Source of the DNA: Candidatus Rifleibacteriota bacterium
GTDB taxonomy: Bacteria > Riflebacteria > Ozemobacteria > Ozemobacterales > Ozemobacteraceae
Direction: 5' to 3'
Length of the DNA stretch: 64,000 bases
Assembly: GCA_029565415.1 (NCBI GenBank)
Contig: JAKQOH010000097.1
Location: 20,410 to 84,409, forward strand
The position numbers were made by a program, and so were the translations under genes. A model generated the notes under the pieces. That model saw only the letters and a program-made list of their open reading frames with translations. It did no database searches and was not told the origin of the DNA. The first letter of the stretch is position 1; every line of letters starts with the position of its first letter. Shown here piece after piece: positions 44,097 to 52,890 of this stretch.

Positions 44097-45035
44097 ATGA
44101 AGCCGGAAACGACCGCCCCGCACCCGGGTCGCAAGGTGCTGCTGCTCACGGATATCGAGGGCAGCTCGGGCTGCTTCGGCCGCGAAGGCTCGCTGCTCGG
44201 CACGCCGGAATGGGCCGTCGCCTGCCGGGAGCTGAGCCGCGACGCCGATGCGGTCGTCCGGGCCCTGTTCGACGCCGGCGCGACGCGGATATGGGTCCAG
44301 GATTTTCATCGCACCGGCTTCAACCTGCTCCGGGAGCTGATCGACCGGCGCGCCGTTCTCCGGCAGGGATACAGGGCCGGCCCCGTGCCCGGCATCGGCG
44401 CCCCCCCGCCTGCCGACACCCTGATGATGATCGGTTTCCATGCCGCGTCGGGAACCACGGGATTCCTGCCCCACACGCTGACCTCACGCTTCGCCCGGCT
44501 GCGGATCGACGGTCGCACCCTGTGCGAGGCCGAACTGTTCGCCGGCGCCCTCGGCTGTTTTGGTCAACGCGGCATGCGAGCGAGACTGTTTTCCGGCTGT
44601 CCCGTCGCCTGCGCCCAGGCTCACGTTGTTCTGGGCGGCATCCGCACCGTTCCGATCGACAAGTCCGGCGCCCGGCGCTCGCCGACCGATATCGCAGCCT
44701 GGCGGGTCACCCTGGCCCGCACGGCCGCCGAGGCCCTCGACGCCCCCGGGGCGGCACTGCCCGGCGGCAACGGTCCCTTCCGGATCGAGATCGAGGCCCG
44801 GGGCGGCGAAGACGAAGCCCGCCGCCTCGCGCGCGCCTGGCATCTCGAACGCTCCGGCGCGACCGTGTCCTTCACCGCATCAGACCGGCTGGATCTATTT
44901 CATAAGCTATCCTTTATCGCCTATCTGAAACCCTGGATGAAGCCGGCGCTTCCGCTGTTCCTGAGGCTCTCGGACATCCGGGGCCGCTCCGCCCTCGACC
45001 GGGCCCGCGCATCTCTCCCGGAGCACGGCTCATGA
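44097..45035 (+). CDS. M55-family D-aminopeptidase (DppA-like)
   Basis: 312 aa. Opening LLLTDIEGSSGCFG matches the metal-binding start of DppA (DMEG), followed by WVQDFHRTGFN and MIGFHAASGTTGFLPHT, the other conserved blocks with His ligands. DppA is a zinc-dependent decameric peptidase cutting D-Ala dipeptides, so a cell-wall recycling role is plausible. Cytosolic, no signal peptide. The C-terminal 60 residues are more divergent. The stop overlaps the start of the beta-propeller gene by 4 bases, so the two are co-translated. Confidence 0.85.
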   Translation: MKPETTAPHPGRKVLLLTDIEGSSGCFGREGSLLGTPEWAVACRELSRDADAVVRALFDAGATRIWVQDFHRTGFNLLRELIDRRAVLRQGYRAGPVPGIGAPPPADTLMMIGFHAASGTTGFLPHTLTSRFARLRIDGRTLCEAELFAGALGCFGQRGMRARLFSGCPVACAQAHVVLGGIRTVPIDKSGARRSPTDIAAWRVTLARTAAEALDAPGAALPGGNGPFRIEIEARGGEDEARRLARAWHLERSGATVSFTASDRLDLFHKLSFIAYLKPWMKPALPLFLRLSDIRGRSALDRARASLPEHGS

Positions 45036-46096
45036 ATGATCCGGCCGAAGCCCGACACCGGGGGACCGGCGGCACTTCCCTCGTGTGGTCGGTTGCCGTT
45101 CTCGCGGCGGCCCTGTTCCTTCTCGAGCCCTGGGGAGTTCCGGCACCGGCACCCGGCTCTCCGCCGGGATGGCTCACACTTGGCCGCGGCAGTCCGTTCC
45201 GCGCCCTTCAGATCGAAGGGAATCACCTCTGGGCGGGCGGCCGGGATGGCCTGGTGGTGGTCGACTGGCGCACCGGCAGCGAACTCCCGCTCCCGTCCGG
45301 GACTCCCGGCCTCACCGGGATCGAGACTCTGGCTCTCGATGCCTCGGGCACGCTCTGGGTCGGGCATGACCTCGGACTCACCGCCCGCACCGGCGGCACC
45401 TGGGAGTCACAACCCGGCGGCATCACGCCCGCGAAAGTCCTGTCTCTCTATATCGCAAGCAATAATACATTGTGGGCCGGGACCTGGGTCGGCGCAGCAC
45501 GGCGGGATCCCGCCGGCTGGACGTTCCTGACGCCGGACGACGGGCTCCCCCACGAACGGATCCGGACGATCTTCGAGGATTCCCGGGGGGGCCTCTGGTT
45601 CGGCTCCTACGCGGCTCCGGCCGGCGGTCTCGTCAGAATGGACGACTCGGGCGCGGCCACCCTGTTCACCCCCCCCGACCGGCTGCCTCATGCCAATGTC
45701 GTGGCGATCGCCGAGGACCGGTACCACCGAATCTGGGTCGGCACCGGCTTTTTCGACCGGGGTGGCCTGACGCGCATCGAGGGCTGGGCCTCCGGAACGC
45801 CGGTCTGCACGACATTCGGCAAATCCGACGGCCTGGCAGGCCAGAAGTGCCGCTCGATCTTCGAGACGGACGACGGCACCCTGTGGTTCGGCTCGGAAAT
45901 GGATGGCCTGACGAGGTTCGACGGGGCGAGTTTCACGGTGCTGACCACCCGGGACGGCCTCGGCGGCAACGAGGTGATGCAACTGCTCCAAGACCCCGAC
46001 CGGAACCTCTGGATGGCCACCAGCAACGGAATCACCCGCCTGGCTTCGACGAGCCCTCGCCTCGGCCCTCCGCTTCCGAGAGACCGCGGGAATTGA
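45032..46096 (+). CDS. Membrane-anchored two-component-regulator-type beta-propeller
   Basis: 354 aa. One membrane segment near the N-terminus (VWSVAVLAAALFLLEPWG), then six or seven blade repeats of the Reg_prop type: LWAGGRDGLVVVD, LWVGHDLGLTAR, LWAGTWVGAARR, LWFGSYAAPAGGLVRM, IWVGTGFFDRGGLTRI, LWFGSEMDGLTRF, LWMATSNGITRL. Such propellers are sensor parts of hybrid kinases, but here there is no kinase or cyclase domain. The ATG overlaps the peptidase stop (ATGA). It could bind a sugar or wall fragment; partner unknown. Confidence 0.85.
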   Translation: MNDPAEARHRGTGGTSLVWSVAVLAAALFLLEPWGVPAPAPGSPPGWLTLGRGSPFRALQIEGNHLWAGGRDGLVVVDWRTGSELPLPSGTPGLTGIETLALDASGTLWVGHDLGLTARTGGTWESQPGGITPAKVLSLYIASNNTLWAGTWVGAARRDPAGWTFLTPDDGLPHERIRTIFEDSRGGLWFGSYAAPAGGLVRMDDSGAATLFTPPDRLPHANVVAIAEDRYHRIWVGTGFFDRGGLTRIEGWASGTPVCTTFGKSDGLAGQKCRSIFETDDGTLWFGSEMDGLTRFDGASFTVLTTRDGLGGNEVMQLLQDPDRNLWMATSNGITRLASTSPRLGPPLPRDRGN

Positions 46097-46146
46097 TTTC
46101 GAGGGGAAAACGCGCTAGGCTGGAGCGAGAAACGTACAACTGTCGC

Positions 46147-47841
46147 ATGAGAGAGCAGATGCCGATCACCTCCTTCCGGGATCTCGAAAACCGCTACCAG
46201 CAGCTTGCCCGGCAGCACGCCCGGGGAAGCATCGACGAGCAGGCCTTCATCGAGGCCGTCAACGGGCTGCGTCTCACCGACGACGACGGCCGCTGGTGGC
46301 AACTCGAAGCCGGAACGGGCCGCTGGCTCTGCTGGAACGGCCAGTCCTGGCAGCCGGCTTCCCCGCCCGTCACCCCCACGGCAGGTTCCGAAGGGGCACA
46401 GGCTCCGGCTGCGGCCGACAGACGTTCTGCGCATTCCAATGCGTCGCGCCGCAGCCAGGAAAGCCGGGCGCGCAACGACGGAGACCACCCCCAGCCGAAG
46501 GTCCAGGCCGGTGCCGTCAGCCTTGCGGCACTCCCGGGCTTGCTCACGATCTCCTGGACCGCCATCCTGAAGCAGACCGTGCTCGGGATCCCGCTGCGGC
46601 TGTTCACGGCCGTGAAGGCGGCCATCGTCGCGTGGTTCGTTCACACGTATCTGATGGCCGTTCCCAACGGCGGGTTCCAGGACGGTTCCTGGGCCGGCAA
46701 GTTCATCGCCTCGGACGGCTACGCCGATCAGGCCGTGTATTCCTGGGCCGCGGGCGGCGCATTCCTCTGGTTCGTCTGGTCGAAACTGCGTGCATCCGGC
46801 TTCGTCAATGGCATCAGGCAGGCTCTGGCCCTGCCGGCGACCCTCGCCCCGCACTTCCGGCAGGCCCAGAAGCCGAACTTCGTCGCCCTCGGCGCCGGCG
46901 TGGTCATGGGATATTATATCAGCGGATATTTTGCCATGCAGACCCAGCTCGCCGTCAGTTTCTGGAGTCTGACAACGCTCGGAACGGCATTTCCGATGCT
47001 CCTGGCCGGTCCGGTCATGGGCCTCGTCACGGGAGTCACCCGGTTCATTCCGCCCGACACACTCCCGACCGGAAGCCTCGGTAAGATCGCCTGGCCTTCC
47101 GTCATTCAGGTCGGCTGCCTCGGCCTCGCTGCGGGCCTGTTCTCCCAGGCGCGGTGGGAATGGGCGAGCTTCGTGACCTGGGCGATCCTCCTCGGCTCGG
47201 TCGGCGCAATCCTCACCCAGGGCGGCAAGGCAACCCCCGTGTCCCCGCGGATGTCGATGTTTCTCGGTATCGGACTGACCGCCGTCGCCTGGTGTATCGG
47301 GCACGATCAGCCTCTCTGGGCCGATGACGGCGGCTGGTCCGAAGGCATCAACCGGAACGACCCGCTGCACAAGCAGCTCATCTCCTGGGTCCAGAGCGAA
47401 GGGGCGACAGAGACGATGAAACGCGGCATTCCCCCGGCAATCAGCGCGGGAGCGGGAGCCGCCGCGGTCGACAGCGGCGACAAGGTGACGGTCTACTGTC
47501 TCCAGGTGAACACCCACGAGATGTCGGTCTCGTCAGAACAGCCCGGAGAGCTGCTTGCCGCCGTCTGGAAAAGCGAAAACGGCGGCCCGACGGTCGCGGC
47601 CACCGACGCATCCGTCTCGATCACCTCCGACGGCTCCCAATGGCTGACCCTTTCGAACGCGGGCGGCGGCTGGCGCGTCACCTGTCTGGTGGGCCAGAAC
47701 GCCTCGGCGCCGTTGCCGGCGGGGCAGGCTCCGGCACCGGCCTGGGTCACGGTGACCGGCAGCGGCGGCGGCCAGACCTGCACGGCGAGCGTGTGCGTCA
47801 CTCCGGGTGACGCGTCGCAGTATGTTCTCGAGGTGTATTGA
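46147..47841 (+). CDS. Unknown multi-pass membrane protein with Trp-rich N-terminal module (cassette gene 1)
   Basis: 564 aa. N-terminus about 1-75 is a short helix-rich segment (ENRYQQLARQHARGSIDEQAF) followed by a Trp-rich module, RWWQLEAGTGRWLCWNGQSW, common in bacterial proteins that also carry zinc ribbons. After a Ser/Arg-rich linker come six or more membrane segments (about 130-420). The C-terminal 120 residues form a Ser/Thr/Gly-rich beta domain with two to four Cys, probably outside the membrane. The start may also be ATG 46159. It is followed after 13 bp by the 1001-aa gene. No family recognised. Confidence 0.72.
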   Translation: MREQMPITSFRDLENRYQQLARQHARGSIDEQAFIEAVNGLRLTDDDGRWWQLEAGTGRWLCWNGQSWQPASPPVTPTAGSEGAQAPAAADRRSAHSNASRRSQESRARNDGDHPQPKVQAGAVSLAALPGLLTISWTAILKQTVLGIPLRLFTAVKAAIVAWFVHTYLMAVPNGGFQDGSWAGKFIASDGYADQAVYSWAAGGAFLWFVWSKLRASGFVNGIRQALALPATLAPHFRQAQKPNFVALGAGVVMGYYISGYFAMQTQLAVSFWSLTTLGTAFPMLLAGPVMGLVTGVTRFIPPDTLPTGSLGKIAWPSVIQVGCLGLAAGLFSQARWEWASFVTWAILLGSVGAILTQGGKATPVSPRMSMFLGIGLTAVAWCIGHDQPLWADDGGWSEGINRNDPLHKQLISWVQSEGATETMKRGIPPAISAGAGAAAVDSGDKVTVYCLQVNTHEMSVSSEQPGELLAAVWKSENGGPTVAATDASVSITSDGSQWLTLSNAGGGWRVTCLVGQNASAPLPAGQAPAPAWVTVTGSGGGQTCTASVCVTPGDASQYVLEVY

Positions 47842-47854
47842 GGAGCGCAGAGCG

Positions 47855-50800
47855 ATGGCAAAAGCAGCGGGAAAAACGTTCGATATTGCCTACGATACAT
47901 CAGCGAAACGCTGGGTATCGGCACGCATGCATATCTGCCTCAAAGCCCTCGACCCGAAAACCAAACAGTACGAACCCTGCGAGATCGCCAACCTCGGCGT
48001 CGCGTCGAGCCCGGAAACCTGGCTCTCGGTCGCCCTCTCCCGGGAAGAGCAGGTGGTCATCGCCGATGTCTCGGTCACCGACGAGTTCGCCCGGGCTCCG
48101 GGAGAGGACAAGTTCGACAAGCCGGTTCCCGTCACCATCGAGGCGTTCACGCCGGCCGACGCCGAAGGGAAGCAGCAGAAACTCACGGCCGAGTGCGCCG
48201 TCCGGATCCAGGCGCCCGGCGTGGCGATGGGCTGGAGCGTCAAGCCCGACGAGTGCTGGAAGGAAGGCCAGATCTGGCTTCCGGCCGATGCGAAAACCGT
48301 CGCGACGGTCTCGGTCTGGGTCGAACAGCCCGATCCCGAGACCGGCCAGGTGTATCGCGCCCCCGACGATGCTTACCAGTTCACCTTCCGCACCGACGTG
48401 CCGAAGGAACTGCTTGCCTGCACCGACACCGAGAAGAACGAACTGCCCCCCGACAGCCACTGGCAGAGCCCCAGGGCCCGCGGCGATCTGAAAGAGCCGG
48501 CGGCCGGCAGCATCGACGTGTTCGCCTGGAGCACGAAAGGTGCCGGAAAGAAACCCGACGGCGAACTAAAAATACCAATAAATATATTTTCTCCGGCCGT
48601 GAAGCCGGTCGTCACGTTTTCCCCCGAGCTTCCGGCGCTGCCCGGCACGCCCGTCACCATCGGCATCGAACTGGTCGAGGAGTCGCGCGGCGAGCCCGTC
48701 GCCGACACAGCCGTTTCCCTGTCCTGGACCGGCGCCTCGAAAGGCAAGCCGCTGGGCGCGATTCCCGAGGAGGGCGGCCGCACCGATGCGAATGGCCGGG
48801 TCGAGTTCGTCTACACGCCGCCCGACGAGCTCGTCTACAAGCCGGGCACCCGTCTGTTCGACGAGATCCAGATCGTTCTCGGGGAAGGCGAGGGCCGTCA
48901 CCCGCTCGAGAAGCCGATCGTCACGGTCGTCGCCCCGAAGGTGGCCGGGTTCCTCACGATGAAGAAAAAGGGCATCCGCGACGAGAAGGATGCCGCCCCC
49001 TTCGAGATCGCCCCCGAGCTGCTCAAGGGCCCCGCCATCGAGGGCGCCGTGCTGCTTCCCTGCGAACTGCCGGAGGAAAAGCCCGTGCATTTCCCGGTCG
49101 CGAACGCCGCGATCGCGTTCACCTTCGGCGAGGCGGGCGGGCCCCAGACGACCGTGAGAAGCGGCACCCAGGGCCTGTTCAAGCTGATTCTCGCCGAGCT
49201 GGAAACGGCCTTCCGACAGGCGAAACTCGAGCCGAAACCCGTGAAGCTGCCGACCGACCCAGAGGCCGGCGACGTGCTGCTGACCGCGCTCCACACCGAG
49301 GCCGAGGAAACGATCGCCGGGTATGAGGGCCGGTTCGAGACCGGCCAGATCAATGCCGATCTGTTCACACCGTCGTTCATGAAGGAGGTGCGCCGGTACC
49401 GGCACACCTTCTGCGAGCAGATCGCGAACATGACCGAGGACAAGTACGACTCGGCCCTGGCAGGCGTCGCGCTCACCGGGGCCGCGCTGGAAGGCTCGTC
49501 GCTCTACTTCAAGCGGTTCAAATGCCACGAGGATCTCACCCGCGACCGGTTCGAGAACTTCCTCAAGAGCCTCATCAACATCGGCCTGAGCGCCGCCAAG
49601 GCGACGGACAATCTCAAGAAGCTGGGCGGATGGCTGTCGGAAAAGGGCCAGCGGATCGTCCAGTGGCTCGCGAACACCCGGTTCGGGAAGTGGCTCGCCC
49701 GCGGCGCCTCGTGGTTCGGCGACCTGGCGAGCCAGTTTCTCGGCCCCGTGAAGAACCAGCTCATGCCGTATCTGAAGAAGCTCCAGGACGGGTTCTTCGG
49801 CCTGTTCGACAAGCTCGGCAACCTCGGCCGCAGGCTCCGGACGCGCATCGGCGGCATGATCGACAGCCTGATGGAAACCGTCACCAGGCTTGCCGACGAG
49901 CTCCAGGAGCGCATTTCCGGTTTCCAGTCGAAGCTGTCGGAAGCGGCCTCGCGATGGGACGAGCTGAAGGAGTGGGCCGCCAAAGCCGCGAAGGAAGCGG
50001 CCGAGGAGGCTCCGGAGTGGATCACGGCCTTCTGGCAGTCGCTCAAGAACGTGTTCGGCACGGTCATCGAGATCGTCGCCAACCTGCTCTCGAAGCTTGC
50101 CGCCATGTGCCGGACGGCCCTGACGTCGGCCTTCGCCTGGCTCTGCCGGGCCGGCCGCTCGCTCCTGGCGCCGGTGATGGAGAAAATCTCGGAAGCCGGC
50201 GAGACGGTGCTCGCGAAGGTGGCCGAGATCATCAAGGTCGATCTGAAGCGGGTTGCCGACGAGGTCGAGGACTGGAGCGGCAGTTTCACCGACTCGGGCG
50301 TGGGCAAGATCATCGACACCGTCATCGGCTCGATCATCGATGCGGTCATGGGGTCTGATCAGGCCAACGACAACAAGGAAGTGATGATGGACGAGGCCCG
50401 GCTGCGGCTGAACCTGTTCGGCCGCGAGCCGACAAAAGTCGTCGGGTTCGTCCACCAGACCGCGAAAACGCTGAATGCGCCGAAGGACTGGGAGGCCCGC
50501 CGCCACCGGTTCGCCCTCACGGTCGGGGATCTCTCGGCGGATTACGGCGATTACGAGAAGGCGACCGCGACCATCGACGAGGTGATGGATATCGTGAACA
50601 CGCTCGTCACGGTCGGCGGCCTCGCGATCATCCTCATCGGCATCGTCGTGACGGGCGGGGCCGCGAGCGCGGCGGCGGCATATCTGGCCCAGCTCACCGG
50701 CAACATCGAAAACGCCTTCACGATCATCAAGGCCGCGATGTGTGATCTGCCGCAGGTGTGCGTGGCGCTCGTGCTCACGGTCATGCTCGTGGTGCGGTAT

Positions 50801-50860
50801 GACTGCCTCGTCACCCAGCTCGTCATCGGCCCGCCGGCCACGGGAGGGACGAGCACATGA
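47855..50860 (+). CDS. 1001-aa protein with Ig-like and long amphipathic-helix regions (cassette gene 2)
   Basis: No signal peptide. Residues about 1-245 form beta-rich modules. About 250-370 resembles a bacterial Ig-like (Big) domain (TPVTIGIELVEESRGEPVAD... GGRTDANGRVEFVYTPPDE). About 375-540 is mixed. About 550-860 is a long run of amphipathic helices rich in Ala, Lys, Glu and Trp (FFGLFDKLGNLGRRLRTRIG, WDELKEWAAKAAKEAAEEAP), reminiscent of tape-measure or apolipoprotein-like helices. Two hydrophobic segments lie at about 910-945 and 960-985. GAGGAG lies 8 bases before the ATG. It overlaps the FHA gene by 4 bases. Codons 48567-48592 are AT-rich with three ATA. Function unknown. Confidence 0.75.
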   Translation: MAKAAGKTFDIAYDTSAKRWVSARMHICLKALDPKTKQYEPCEIANLGVASSPETWLSVALSREEQVVIADVSVTDEFARAPGEDKFDKPVPVTIEAFTPADAEGKQQKLTAECAVRIQAPGVAMGWSVKPDECWKEGQIWLPADAKTVATVSVWVEQPDPETGQVYRAPDDAYQFTFRTDVPKELLACTDTEKNELPPDSHWQSPRARGDLKEPAAGSIDVFAWSTKGAGKKPDGELKIPINIFSPAVKPVVTFSPELPALPGTPVTIGIELVEESRGEPVADTAVSLSWTGASKGKPLGAIPEEGGRTDANGRVEFVYTPPDELVYKPGTRLFDEIQIVLGEGEGRHPLEKPIVTVVAPKVAGFLTMKKKGIRDEKDAAPFEIAPELLKGPAIEGAVLLPCELPEEKPVHFPVANAAIAFTFGEAGGPQTTVRSGTQGLFKLILAELETAFRQAKLEPKPVKLPTDPEAGDVLLTALHTEAEETIAGYEGRFETGQINADLFTPSFMKEVRRYRHTFCEQIANMTEDKYDSALAGVALTGAALEGSSLYFKRFKCHEDLTRDRFENFLKSLINIGLSAAKATDNLKKLGGWLSEKGQRIVQWLANTRFGKWLARGASWFGDLASQFLGPVKNQLMPYLKKLQDGFFGLFDKLGNLGRRLRTRIGGMIDSLMETVTRLADELQERISGFQSKLSEAASRWDELKEWAAKAAKEAAEEAPEWITAFWQSLKNVFGTVIEIVANLLSKLAAMCRTALTSAFAWLCRAGRSLLAPVMEKISEAGETVLAKVAEIIKVDLKRVADEVEDWSGSFTDSGVGKIIDTVIGSIIDAVMGSDQANDNKEVMMDEARLRLNLFGREPTKVVGFVHQTAKTLNAPKDWEARRHRFALTVGDLSADYGDYEKATATIDEVMDIVNTLVTVGGLAIILIGIVVTGGAASAAAAYLAQLTGNIENAFTIIKAAMCDLPQVCVALVLTVMLVVRYDCLVTQLVIGPPATGGTST

Positions 50861-52758
50861 GCGGCGCGACAGAGCTCGTCCTGACTACGTTCGAGCCGGC
50901 CCTCGAAGAGCTGGCGAAGCGCGTCGACGCAGCCGCAGACCCTGCCGGCACCGTACAGGCGGCGCTGGCGCTGTTCCAGGGAATCGCGGCCACGGCCCTT
51001 CTGCCGGGCGGGCTGCCCGGTTTTTCCGGTGATGCCGCGGTTTCGCGGTGGGACGGCGTGTTCGAGGACGGCCGGCTCCGGGTGATGCGGCCCGGCTACC
51101 AGTTTTCCGCCACCCTCGGTGTCGGAAGGCTCGAATCCGCCGTTCTCAACGGCCCCGCGGCCAACACCTGGACGATCCTGCGCAGCGAGAACGGTCTGCA
51201 TGTCACCGTCGCCTCGCCCTCGGCCGGCACACTGCACGACCTGTTCATCGGGCTCACCGGCGAGATCCGGGATGAGCGCGACATCGCGGGAAAACTCCGA
51301 AAGTTTCGGGAAGAACTCGACGAGATCAACCGCCGGCCGATCGACGCATTGCCTGACGGAAAACCGGGCGCCGGGGCCGTCGGGGACTTGCTCGGCTCGG
51401 CCGCAGCAGGCGCCGCGGTGGCCGCCGCCGGGGCTGCCGCGGCGGCCGTCGCACGGGCCGTCTCGGCCCCGCCTTCTCCGCCGCCGGTGGCGCCGCCCCG
51501 CAAACCCGCCACGGCTCCCGCTCCCGCACGGCCTTCCGGCCCGCCCCCCGGCAAAGCCGCTCCGGGCGGCGCGCGAACGGACGCACGAACGCTCTCCCTC
51601 GCGCTCGATGACGGCCGCACCATCGCCGTCGAGACGTTCCCCGCACATCTCGGCCGGACGGACGAGACGGAGATCCGGCTCGACAGCAACCGCGTCAGTC
51701 GCCGCCACGCGCGATTCGACCGCGATGACGAAGGCTTCTGGCTCACCGATGAGGGCAGCGCGAACGGCACGTTCCGCAACGACACGAAGGTCTCCGCGCG
51801 CATCCGGCTCGAAAACGGCGACCGGCTGCGGTTCGCCGACATCCCCCTGACCGTCTCGATCACCGGCGGCGAAGCCCCGGCTGCCGGCATGGCCACGATT
51901 GCCTTCCAGGTGCCAGAAGCTCTGGCAGAGCGGCCGGCGCCTCCGCCCAAACCGTCGGCCAGAGGCCAGAGCGCCGCCGGGACAGCCCAGCCCCCCGTCG
52001 CGCCGCCGCCGAAGCCATCGGCACCTCCCGCCGCACGCCCCCCGGCCGCGCCCTCCTCCCGACCGCCGGCCGCACCGGCTCCCAAGCCCGTTGCACCGGC
52101 ACCGCTGCCGCCTCTTCCCCCCGTTCCGGCCCGGGATTCGTCTCCCGAACCGGATCGGCAGCAATCCGTCGGGGCAAAAAAGAAGCCCTGCCCGGCCTGC
52201 GGCCACCGCTGCCCTCCCGAAGCCTCGTTCTGCCGTGCCTGCGGTGCGCCTCTCACGGAGGCGGCTCCGACGGCCTGCCCATCCTGCGGAGCCGGCCTGA
52301 AGCCCGAAGACACGTTCTGTCCCTCATGCGGCACATCGACGGCCCCGCAGACCGCCTCCCAAGCCCCGCAGGCCGCCCAGGCCGCGGCCGCCCCTTCCCT
52401 GAGCGGCATCGGCTTTCTGTTCGGGCTCCTTCTGACGGGCCAGGTCGTGATGATCGCGACCAACTCCTCGGTCGAGGTTCTGCTGCGCGAGCAGGTGATG
52501 ATCCGACTCGCGGCCGGCTACGCGGCGGCGATCCTGGGCTTCCTCACCGGAACCCGGGGCGGTCTCCTGCGGCTCCTCACGCTGGCGAGTTCGGGCGGCT
52601 TCGTCTACATCGAGGGCCGGCGGCTGCTTCCCGTCATCGACATTCTCGCGAACTCCCCCGGGATGATCGGAACGCTCGCGCCGGCAATGGCCATCAACGT
52701 GGTGTTCCTGCTGGTTGCCCTCTGGATCTTCAAACGCGCCTGCCGGTTTTCGGGCTGA
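50857..52758 (+). CDS. FHA-domain, double-zinc-ribbon membrane protein (cassette gene 3)
   Basis: 633 aa. Residues about 1-180 are an uncharacterised alpha/beta region; an Ala/Pro linker precedes an FHA domain (about 245-335) with the phosphothreonine-binding motif set: HLGRTDE, RVSRRHARF, SANGTF. A second Pro-rich linker (about 345-435) leads to two zinc ribbons (CPACGHRC...CRACG; CPSCGAG...CPSCG, about 445-490) and three or four membrane segments at the C-terminus. FHA domains bind phosphorylated Thr, so a Ser/Thr kinase must act elsewhere. The ATG overlaps the previous stop (ATGA). Third gene of the cassette; likely the cytosolic signalling arm. Confidence 0.85.
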   Translation: MSGATELVLTTFEPALEELAKRVDAAADPAGTVQAALALFQGIAATALLPGGLPGFSGDAAVSRWDGVFEDGRLRVMRPGYQFSATLGVGRLESAVLNGPAANTWTILRSENGLHVTVASPSAGTLHDLFIGLTGEIRDERDIAGKLRKFREELDEINRRPIDALPDGKPGAGAVGDLLGSAAAGAAVAAAGAAAAAVARAVSAPPSPPPVAPPRKPATAPAPARPSGPPPGKAAPGGARTDARTLSLALDDGRTIAVETFPAHLGRTDETEIRLDSNRVSRRHARFDRDDEGFWLTDEGSANGTFRNDTKVSARIRLENGDRLRFADIPLTVSITGGEAPAAGMATIAFQVPEALAERPAPPPKPSARGQSAAGTAQPPVAPPPKPSAPPAARPPAAPSSRPPAAPAPKPVAPAPLPPLPPVPARDSSPEPDRQQSVGAKKKPCPACGHRCPPEASFCRACGAPLTEAAPTACPSCGAGLKPEDTFCPSCGTSTAPQTASQAPQAAQAAAAPSLSGIGFLFGLLLTGQVVMIATNSSVEVLLREQVMIRLAAGYAAAILGFLTGTRGGLLRLLTLASSGGFVYIEGRRLLPVIDILANSPGMIGTLAPAMAINVVFLLVALWIFKRACRFSG

Positions 52759-52776
52759 CTTCGTACCCTCCGCCGC

Positions 52777-52806
52777 TTGCAGGAATCCACCCCTGTCTGT
52801 TACACT
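52777..52806 (+). promoter_or_regulatory. Predicted promoter for the cNMP-ATPase-TPR gene
   Basis: TTGCAG (52777-52782), an 18-base spacer, then TACACT (52801-52806) with an extended -10 TG at 52798-52799. A GAGGAG site precedes the ATG at 52891. Confidence 0.6.
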
Positions 52807-52890
52807 GAGTGCGTTCACAGGATCAGAAGCGAAACGAGAGATATCAGCGATTTCGCCGTTCGTGATAGAAACCGAGAGGAGAATTCATCC

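Noticed and set aside
48566..50506. 646-codon open frame opposite the 1001-aa gene
   Set aside because: Shadow frame; low-complexity Arg/Gly/Leu composition and no start signal.
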